From Anaerobutyricum hallii DSM 3353 (lineage in GTDB: Bacteria > Bacillota > Clostridia > Lachnospirales > Lachnospiraceae), in the NCBI RefSeq assembly GCF_000173975.1, contig NZ_ACEP01000143.1, forward strand, positions 1-47,540: DNA of 47,540 bases, in the 5' to 3' direction. Position 1 is the first letter of the stretch. Each line of letters opens with the position of its first letter. The position numbers and the translations under genes were made by a program. This document shows, piece by piece, positions 41,584 to 47,540 of this stretch. Below the pieces are notes generated by a model. The model made no database searches and had not been told where the DNA came from. It worked only from the letters and a program-made list of their open reading frames with translations.

Positions 41584-41686
41584 TTTGGCATGTTGCAAAG
41601 CAGAAATTCTAGTTGTGTGAAATGCAACAGCAAATTTGAGTACTACTTAAGTTCTAATTAAGATGTGAAATTGAGGTAAAAAATAT

Positions 41687-41721
41687 ACATTTTACGGTAG
41701 AAAATTTTCGTGGTAAAATGT
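41687..41721. promoter_or_regulatory. Dyad far upstream of the AroE-like gene
   Basis: ACATTTTAC and GTAAAATGT form a perfect 9-bp dyad with a 17-nt spacer. Function unknown. The stretch 41584-41870 holds nothing else I can support; an open frame runs through it into the AroE-like gene, but it has no RBS and no family similarity. Confidence 0.3.
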
Positions 41722-41871
41722 TTATCAAATGAAAGAAAATATGTCTTTTTAAAAATAGTCTATTTATTTTATTACTGTAGGAAAATGTGGATAATACGAA
41801 ATTTAAGATGCCATTACCTTCAGAATACAATTACAAATAGCGAAAAAATTTTTGATACCAATAGTATAAAT

Positions 41872-41999
41872 CACTTTACTAATATTGCAAAAGTGTTGAG
41901 AGGAGGAGTTTCAGAGCTAATAGGTAATTACGAATATTTGCGCATATTGCCACAGCCTAGTGAAGTCAAAACCTTTGGGATGGTAATGATTCGCAATTG
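41872..41999. repeat. Element K2 (second hairpin family), tandem copy 1
   Basis: Loop ATTTGCGCATATTGCCACAG...CTTTGGGATGGTAATGA, closely matching J and K3. The arms are short and partly decayed (GTAATTACGAAT against ATTCGCAATTGC). The unit, including its left flank ACTTTACTAATATTGCAAAA and GGAGGAGTTTC, is repeated about 128 nt downstream as K3. Confidence 0.8.
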
Positions 42000-42145
42000 C
42001 TTTACTAATGTTATAAAAGTATTTAAGGGAGGAGTTTCATACCAAACAGGCAAATACGAATATTTGCACATATTGCCACAGCCTGGTGAAGTTAAAAACT
42101 TTGGGATGGCAACGATTCGTAATTGCCTGTTTGGTATGAAACTCC
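42000..42145. repeat. Element K3 (second hairpin family), tandem copy 2
   Basis: Arms GGAGTTTCATACCAAACAGG+CAAATACGAAT (42031-42061) and complement (42115-42145), 30 of 31 positions paired. The 53-nt loop runs ATTTGCACATATTGCCACAG...CTTTGGGATGGCAACG. It is a tandem duplicate of K2 with much better arms, and ends 29 nt before the AroE-like start codon, inside its leader. Confidence 0.88.
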
Positions 42146-42174
42146 GGTCTAAATATTTTAGAAAGGAGTATATT

Positions 42175-43695
42175 TTGAGCAAAAATTACAGAGCAGAACT
42201 CGTTGGTCTTTTTGGTAACCCAGTAGATGAAAATCCTACCGGCCCCATGATGGAGGCAGGTTTTGCAGCACAAGGATTAAATTACAGATACATTACCATG
42301 AAGGTAGAAAAGGAAAACTTAAAAGATGCAATTGCAGGAATACGTGCCATTGGCATGAGAGGATTGAATCTTACGATTCCACACAAGATTGCAGTCATTC
42401 CATTTCTGGATGAACTTTCTCCAGCGGCAAAGATTATTGGAGCAGTAAACTCCATTCGTGTACAGGATGGGCAACTCATTGGGGAAAATACTGATGGAAA
42501 AGGCTTTGTCACATCATTAATGGAGACAGGGATAGAACTAAATGGACGGATAATAACTGTACTTGGAAGCGGCGGCGCAGCAAGAGCAGTAGCTGTAGAA
42601 TGTGCGATTTCAGGAGCGGAAACAGTTAATATTGTTGCTCGCAATGAAGAAAGAGGTAAAGAACTTGCCGATTTAATTTCTGAAAAAACAGAAGCGCAGG
42701 GAGTTTATTTTACATGGAAAGGAAGCGTACCTATTCCAGAAGGCACAGAAGTTCTCGTGAACTGTACTAATGTGGGGCTTTATCCTGATGAAAATAAACC
42801 AGATATAACATATGAAGATATCAGGAAGAACATGACGGTATGCGATGTTGTATTTAATCCACCAGAAACAAAGTTCTTAAAAGAGGCGAAAGCTCGCGGA
42901 GCAGCTACCGTCAACGGACTTGGTATGTTAGTAAACCAGGCAGCATTAAATTATTGTCTCTGGACAGAAAATATGGCACCGAAAGATATGATGAAAGAAG
43001 CACTTTTACGAGAGTTTAATTTGGAAAATGAAACTGTACAGGAAGAGAAAACTATACAGAAAAATATAGCGATACAGGAAAAGGTAACAAAAGATACAGT
43101 AAAAAATATGAAAACAGATATAACAGATACAGTCAATATAATGGAAAATACTAGGAGAACCCCAGGGCGTTTTCAGGCAACACAAGGAGAAGAGAATATC
43201 ATGGATGAACAAGACAGAAAACTAATAGAAAAAATGATGGAATATTACGCCGGAGACCCCAAAAGAGTACAGCATTTTCTCAAAGTCTACGAATTTGCAA
43301 AATTAATTGGTGAGTCAGAATCCCTTGATACGGAAACAATGCATATCCTCCGAACCGCAGCGATTGTTCATGACATCGGAATAAAAATAAGCGAAGAAAA
43401 ATACGGAAGTTCCAATGGAAAATATCAGGAAAAAGAAGGCCCTGCAGTAGCAGAACCGATGTTGCTTGCACTGGGATATGATGAAGCGGTCATCGACCGG
43501 GTACTTTTCCTTATTGCCCACCACCATACATATAACGAGATAGAAGGACTAGACTACCAAATCCTTGTGGAAGCTGATTTCTTAGTAAATCTCTTTGAAG
43601 ACGGAAGCAGCAGGGAAGCAGCCCAAAAAGTACAGAAAAATATTTTTAAAACCAACACCGGAACGAAATATCTTTCTGGCTTATTCCTTAATTAA
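42175..43695 (+). CDS. AroE-like dehydrogenase fused to an HD-domain protein
   Basis: 506 residues from a TTG at 42175, with AGAAAGGAG upstream. Residues 1-285 are a shikimate-dehydrogenase-like enzyme: NLTIPHK (Lys71), NTDG (Asp107) and GSGGAARA (131-138). The usual SxS substrate motif is replaced by NPVDENPTGP, so shikimate may not be the substrate. Residues about 286-342 are a low-complexity linker (ENETVQEEKTIQKNIAIQEK). Residues 343-506 are an HD hydrolase domain (VHDIG, AHHHT, EADFLVN). An internal ATG at 43201 with AAGGAGA about 10 nt upstream could also start the HD protein alone. No stop separates the parts. Other aro genes are not adjacent. Confidence 0.87.
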   Translation: MSKNYRAELVGLFGNPVDENPTGPMMEAGFAAQGLNYRYITMKVEKENLKDAIAGIRAIGMRGLNLTIPHKIAVIPFLDELSPAAKIIGAVNSIRVQDGQLIGENTDGKGFVTSLMETGIELNGRIITVLGSGGAARAVAVECAISGAETVNIVARNEERGKELADLISEKTEAQGVYFTWKGSVPIPEGTEVLVNCTNVGLYPDENKPDITYEDIRKNMTVCDVVFNPPETKFLKEAKARGAATVNGLGMLVNQAALNYCLWTENMAPKDMMKEALLREFNLENETVQEEKTIQKNIAIQEKVTKDTVKNMKTDITDTVNIMENTRRTPGRFQATQGEENIMDEQDRKLIEKMMEYYAGDPKRVQHFLKVYEFAKLIGESESLDTETMHILRTAAIVHDIGIKISEEKYGSSNGKYQEKEGPAVAEPMLLALGYDEAVIDRVLFLIAHHHTYNEIEGLDYQILVEADFLVNLFEDGSSREAAQKVQKNIFKTNTGTKYLSGLFLN

Positions 43696-43707
43696 ATAGT
43701 AATTCAA

Positions 43708-43736
43708 TTGACAGTTTTCCCTCTTTGGTATATGAT
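43708..43736 (+). promoter_or_regulatory. Vegetative promoter of tarI-tarJ
   Basis: A consensus TTGACA, a 17-nt spacer and TATGAT, 54 nt before the tarI start. It is the best sigma-A match in the window. Confidence 0.8.
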
Positions 43737-43789
43737 AAACTTACATTATTTTACTTGCTAAAGGGCAGATGCCCGATAAAGGAGGAAAC

Positions 43790-44500
43790 ATGGTTTTTGG
43801 AGTAATTTTAGCCGGAGGAATCGGCAGCAGAATGGGAAATGTTGAGAAACCAAAGCAGTATCTTAGCGTTGGTGGCAAGCCGATCATTCTTCATACATTA
43901 GAGAAGTTTTATGTGAACAGTAAGTTTGAGAAGTTAATCGTACTTTGCCCTTCTCAGTGGATTAATCATACGAAGAATCTGGTTAAGAAGAACTTTAATG
44001 ATTCTAGTAAGATTGTAGTGATTGAGGGTGGTTCTACCCGTAATGAGACAATCATGAATTCTATTCGTTACATTGAAAAAGAATATGGTCTGGATGATGA
44101 TACGATTATCGTAACACACGATTCTGTTCGTCCATTCCTTACCTATCGTATTATTGAAGATAACATTCGTTATGCGCAGGAATACGGTGCCTGTGATACC
44201 GTTATCCCAGCCTCCGATACTATTGTAGAAAGTGCAGGACATGAGATTATCAGTAACATTCCTGACCGTTCTATTATGTATCAGGGACAGACACCGCAGT
44301 CTTTTAAGGCAAAGAAGTTAAAAGAGCTTTACGAGGGACTGACAGAAGAAGAAAAAGAGATTCTTACAGATGCCTGCAAGATTTTCGTTATCAAGGGGCA
44401 GGACGTACATTTAGTAGAGGGAGAAGTTTTTAATATCAAGATCACTTATCCATATGACTTGCGAGTTGCTGAAACTTTGATTAAAGGAGAAGAGAAATAA
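43790..44500 (+). CDS. tarI: D-ribitol-5-phosphate cytidylyltransferase (IspD/TarI family)
   Basis: 236-residue nucleotidyltransferase of the IspD/TarI family. The CTP-binding loop is GVILAGGIGSRMG; then KPKQYLSVGGKPI, THDSVRPF with the metal Asp, and TPQSF. The same fold serves IspD (isoprenoids) and TarI (CDP-ribitol); the next gene encodes a TarJ-like reductase, so TarI is preferred. Together they would convert ribulose 5-phosphate to CDP-ribitol for teichoic-acid-like or capsule polymers. The ATG at 43790 has AAAGGAGG upstream. The stop overlaps the tarJ start by 1 nt (TAATG), so they are coupled. Confidence 0.87.
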   Translation: MVFGVILAGGIGSRMGNVEKPKQYLSVGGKPIILHTLEKFYVNSKFEKLIVLCPSQWINHTKNLVKKNFNDSSKIVVIEGGSTRNETIMNSIRYIEKEYGLDDDTIIVTHDSVRPFLTYRIIEDNIRYAQEYGACDTVIPASDTIVESAGHEIISNIPDRSIMYQGQTPQSFKAKKLKELYEGLTEEEKEILTDACKIFVIKGQDVHLVEGEVFNIKITYPYDLRVAETLIKGEEK

Positions 44501-45525
44501 TGTTAAATACAGTGTATCGTCTGGTAGCACCCAGGAGATTTGAAGTAGCATTTAACGATATTGATTTAAATAGTGATAAGGTAGTTGTGCGTCCAACGCA
44601 TTTATCTATCTGTCATGCAGACCAGCGTTATTATCAGGGAACACGTCCGGCGGATGTTATGGCAAAGAAGCTGCCGATGGCTCTGATTCATGAGGCGATT
44701 GGTGATGTGGTGTATGATGCGACAGGAGAATTCAAGCCGGGTGAACTTGTTGTTATGATTCCGAATACACCAGTGGAGAAGGACGATGTTATCGCTGAAA
44801 ATTATCTGAGAAGTTCCAAGTTCCGTGCAAGCGGTTTTGATGGATTTATGCAGGATAATGTCGCTTTAGACAGAGACAGACTGGTGCGTTTACCGCAGGA
44901 TATTGATCGAACTGTAGCTGCATTCACAGAGATTGTCAGTGTTAGTGTACATGCCCTTCGTCGTTTTGAACGTTTTACTCACGCGAGGAAGAATGTTGTA
45001 GGTATCTGGGGAGATGGTAACTTAGGTTACATTACCGCAGTATTTTTCCACTATATGCATCCAGATACCAAGCTGGTTATCTTTGGAACGAATGAAGATA
45101 AGCTGAGTGGTTTTACTTTTGCCGATGAGACCCATCTTGTATGGGAGATTCCGGAAGACCTTAAGGTTGACCATGCGATTGAGTGTGTAGGTGGTGACGC
45201 TTCTCAGAAAGCAATTGATCAGATGATTGATATTATCCAGCCAGAAGGAACAATTGCCCTTCTTGGGGTATCAGAATATGCGGTTCCAATCAATACCCGT
45301 ATGGTATTAGAGAAGGGGCTTCATCTTTATGGAAGCAGCCGAAGTGGAAGAGCCGATTTTGAGAAAACAGTTGAATTATATCAGGAATATCCAGAAATTC
45401 TCGGTTACCTCAGCAATATCGTAGGAGCGCAGGTTGAAGTGAACTCTATTGCAGATATGACAAGGGCATTTGAGATGGATATTAATAAGATGATGGGTAA
45501 AACCATTATGATATGGAACAAGTAG
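44500..45525 (+). CDS. tarJ: Ribulose-5-phosphate reductase (TarJ-like)
   Basis: 341-residue medium-chain dehydrogenase, exactly the length of S. aureus TarJ. It reduces ribulose 5-phosphate to ribitol 5-phosphate with NADPH. Zinc-site features: LSICHADQRYYQG (Cys and Asp) and an early HEAIGDVV. The Rossmann motif is GIWGDGNLGYITAVFF. The pairing with a TarI gene and 1-nt overlap strongly supports the assignment. No other wall-polymer gene is in the window. A terminator lies 115 nt downstream. Confidence 0.9.
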   Translation: MLNTVYRLVAPRRFEVAFNDIDLNSDKVVVRPTHLSICHADQRYYQGTRPADVMAKKLPMALIHEAIGDVVYDATGEFKPGELVVMIPNTPVEKDDVIAENYLRSSKFRASGFDGFMQDNVALDRDRLVRLPQDIDRTVAAFTEIVSVSVHALRRFERFTHARKNVVGIWGDGNLGYITAVFFHYMHPDTKLVIFGTNEDKLSGFTFADETHLVWEIPEDLKVDHAIECVGGDASQKAIDQMIDIIQPEGTIALLGVSEYAVPINTRMVLEKGLHLYGSSRSGRADFEKTVELYQEYPEILGYLSNIVGAQVEVNSIADMTRAFEMDINKMMGKTIMIWNK

Positions 45526-45829
45526 AAGCTTTGATGATTATAGAAATTCAAAGCTATAAAACTGAAAAATGCAGGAATTAAGAATTAAAAATGCATATTG
45601 ACATAATTGACATATATGATATACTTAATTCATAAGTTGAAGGAGCAACGATTTTCGTTGCTCCTTTTTGTTGTTTCGTATACTTTTTAAGAGATAGATT
45701 TAGAGCGTGTTTCAAATATGCTCTGGAATATTGCAAAATAGGGCAGAAAAATTTTTGCAGACTCTTATATGAAATAACAGAAAAAGTCTTTTGTAGACGA
45801 AAATCTAAAAAAAGAGAGGAGCAAAAAGT
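45526..45829. other. Intergenic region tarJ to symporter gene
   Basis: It contains the tarJ terminator at 45640 and a weak relative of the GTGTTTGAAAAAT repeat (GTGTTTCAAATATGCT at about 45706). The symporter gene probably has its own promoter here, but I could not fix it. Confidence 0.4.
45640..45669 (+). terminator. Rho-independent terminator of tarI-tarJ
   Basis: AAGGAGCAACGA pairs with the TCGTTGCTCCTT segment (10-12 bp), followed by TTTTTG. Confidence 0.9.
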
Positions 45830-47227
45830 ATGCTAAAAATAAGTAACATTGTATCACAGATAGACTCTTTTGTATGGGGACCAGTGATGCTGGTTCTTTT
45901 GGTAGGAACAGGAGTACTTTTAACAGTTCGTTGTAACTTCCTGACATGGAGAAATCTTCCATGGGCATTAAAAAAGACTCTGAGTAAAGAGGCGCGAACA
46001 AAGAGTCGTGGAACAGGAGATGTTTCCCCGTTTTCCGCACTTACAACCGCCCTTGCGGCAACAATCGGAACCGGAAATATCGTAGGTGTTGCAACTGCTA
46101 TGGTTTCTGGTGGAGCAGGAGCATTAGTATGGATGTGGATATCTGCCTGTTTTGGGCTTTCTTCTAAATTTTCTGAATGTATGTTAGCGATTAAATACAG
46201 AGAGGTTAACGAAAAAGGCGAAATGTCCGGAGGACCAATGTATACTATGAAAAAAGGGCTGAAAAATAAAAAGCTAGGTGCAGTACTTGGCTGGCTGTTT
46301 GCCCTGTTTGCAGTAATTGCTTCCTTTGGTATCGGAAATATGACACAGGGAAATTCTATTGCAACATCCGTTCACGCAACCTTTGGTGTGTCAGTAACAG
46401 TGGTTGGCGTTGTGATCACAGTACTCGCACTTTTAATTATTATTGGAGGAATCAAGACCATTTCTAAAGTTTCTTCCGTAGTAGTTCCTGTTATGGCTAT
46501 TTTTTATGTAGCTGCCGGAATTATCGTCATTCTTGGAAATATACATAACCTTCCAGCAGGAATCTCTATGATATTTAAAATGGCATTTAGTGTGAAAGCA
46601 GTAGGTGGTGCTTTATGTGGAAATATCGTAGCATCCATGATGAATGCAGCACGTTACGGTGTAGCCCGTGGGTGTTTTTCCAATGAAGCTGGAATGGGTT
46701 CTGCTGCAATCACAGCCGCAGCCGCAACAACGGATAATCCGGTAAGGCAGGCTTATATTAATATGACTGGAACTTTTTGGGATACGATTGTTGTCTGCAC
46801 GATCACGGGTCTCGCCATCGCAAGTTCTGGTGTGCTTGGACAGATTGACCCGGCAACAGGACAGCTTTATGTTGGCTCCGCATTGACCATCGCTGCATTT
46901 TCCACAGTACTCGGAAAAGTTGGTGGATATCTCGTAACAATAGGTATTACATTATTTGCTTTCTCCACAATTCTTGGATGGGAATATCATGGAGAAAAAG
47001 CTTTTGAATATCTGGTAGGAACCCATAAACTGAATATGGTTTATCGAATTATTTTCTCACTGGTTGCTTATGTTGGTGCAACACAGACTTTGGAACTTGT
47101 ATGGAACTTTTCAGATATTGCGAATGCGTTGATGGCGATACCGAATTTGATCTGCATGATATTGTTAAGCGGAGAAATAGCGAAAGATGTGAAAGCATTC
47201 CAGAAGATAATCGATAGGGAAAGATAA
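45830..47227 (+). CDS. Alanine/glycine:cation symporter (AGCS family)
   Basis: 465-residue inner-membrane amino-acid:Na+ (or H+) symporter with about 11 helices. The AGCS signature is complete: PFSALTTALAATIGTGNIVGVATA at about 63-86, the GGPMYTMKKGL loop at about 135-145, and ARYGVARGCFSNEAGMGSAAITAAAA at about 280-305. It imports alanine or glycine. The ATG has AGAGAGGAGC upstream. Length matches the family. It is monocistronic here; a copy of the left end module follows the stop directly. Confidence 0.93.
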   Translation: MLKISNIVSQIDSFVWGPVMLVLLVGTGVLLTVRCNFLTWRNLPWALKKTLSKEARTKSRGTGDVSPFSALTTALAATIGTGNIVGVATAMVSGGAGALVWMWISACFGLSSKFSECMLAIKYREVNEKGEMSGGPMYTMKKGLKNKKLGAVLGWLFALFAVIASFGIGNMTQGNSIATSVHATFGVSVTVVGVVITVLALLIIIGGIKTISKVSSVVVPVMAIFYVAAGIIVILGNIHNLPAGISMIFKMAFSVKAVGGALCGNIVASMMNAARYGVARGCFSNEAGMGSAAITAAAATTDNPVRQAYINMTGTFWDTIVVCTITGLAIASSGVLGQIDPATGQLYVGSALTIAAFSTVLGKVGGYLVTIGITLFAFSTILGWEYHGEKAFEYLVGTHKLNMVYRIIFSLVAYVGATQTLELVWNFSDIANALMAIPNLICMILLSGEIAKDVKAFQKIIDRER

Positions 47228-47540
47228 TTTCTGATTTGCCGCAGGCAAGAAGACCAAAGACATAGAAATATCCAGAAAATTAAACTCTATAGGATTGATA
47301 CATAAACTATTATCATAGTAATACAATAATTTATGGTTAGGTTACTACTTTTTTATGAATTGGAAATTTAAAACTGTTTATAGCTTTATCTCTTGAAAAG
47401 TGAGATGTTTTCATTGAAAACGCGAAAAAACTACAAAAAACTGTAAAAACAAATAAATTTTTAAACCAATTCCAGTAATGGTTTAAACGTCAGTCCTTTA
47501 GAATTTTAACTCCTCGGAATGCCGTAACCATCTGACGCCT
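47228..47540. other. Intergenic region at the window end, with an end module
   Basis: It begins with TTTCTGATTTGCCGCAGGCA (47228), the left end module that starts elements B and H, directly after the symporter stop; the rest of an element is not recognisable. Farther on, TTAAACCA and TGGTTTAA form a small dyad at about 47461-47485. No gene is supported. Confidence 0.5.

Noticed and set aside
41872-42145. CRISPR-like array because of repeated units
   Set aside because: There are only two long, diverged units with no short uniform repeats or spacers, and no cas genes nearby.
41710-42174. Open frame extending the AroE-like gene 155 codons upstream
   Set aside because: It runs through repeats K2 and K3, has no RBS at its start and no family similarity. 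The TTG at 42175 has a good RBS and begins exactly at the family N-terminus.

Overview
The window looks like chromosomal DNA of an AT-rich, endospore-forming, anaerobic Firmicute, most likely a gut Lachnospiraceae. The basis is the gene content: an alpha/beta-type small acid-soluble spore protein, SpoVAC/AD/AE, a tig-clpP-clpX-lon-yihA block in clostridial order, an oxygen-sensitive glycyl radical enzyme, remnants of a ferredoxin-dependent 2-oxoacid oxidoreductase, and strong AGGAGG ribosome binding sites. The species cannot be named from the sequence alone. No rRNA, tRNA or CRISPR array was seen.

Layout. 1-7.2 kb: NUDIX hydrolase, MgtE Mg2+ transporter, AI-2E family permease, FMN-dependent alpha-hydroxy-acid dehydrogenase, HAD phosphatase and SASP. 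7.2-14.2 kb: protein quality control (trigger factor, ClpP, ClpX, Lon) and the ribosome-assembly GTPase YihA/YsxC. 14.4-23.6 kb: a ketopantoate-reductase-like enzyme, then spoVAC, which is separated from spoVAD-spoVAE by about 6 kb holding a two-component system, a membrane redox cluster (CD1871A-like CXXC peptide, membrane ferredoxin, thioredoxin-like lipoprotein), an unrecognised gene and truA. 23.6-28.7 kb (minus strand): a dehydratase-type glycyl radical enzyme with a PocR-domain sensor and an AraC-type response regulator, but no activating enzyme. 28.9-35.8 kb: a class A penicillin-binding protein, a glyoxalase-like protein, an L,D-transpeptidase and leuS. 36-40.3 kb: an IS200/IS605 element with a dead tnpA and an intact tnpB, a YqeY-like protein, and decayed gamma and beta subunits of a 2-oxoacid:ferredoxin oxidoreductase. 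40.7-47.5 kb: a DUF421 protein, an AroE-like enzyme fused in frame to an HD domain, tarI-tarJ for CDP-ribitol, and an alanine/glycine:cation symporter.

The least explained content is intergenic. Nine long hairpins (elements A to I) share a conserved inner core and conserved ends. Their outer arms, about 15-30 bp, differ completely from locus to locus, yet each pairs almost perfectly with its own partner arm. In seven of the nine an unpaired ACG sits at the same place at the base of the 5' arm. Eight of the nine start 10-35 nt after a stop codon. A second family (J, K2, K3) has a different conserved loop of about 52 nt, also inside locus-specific complementary arms. A short TTTGCCGCAGGCAAA-type module recurs at element ends and alone. 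I regard these 'conserved core, private arms' hairpins as the best candidate for an undescribed system.

Several loci show decay: tnpA has lost its start codon, reading frame, HUH motif and catalytic Tyr; the 2-oxoacid oxidoreductase gamma gene has what looks like a deletion between direct repeats; the beta gene is frameshifted at an A-tract. The PocR sensor has lost the recognisable ATP-binding motifs of its kinase domain.
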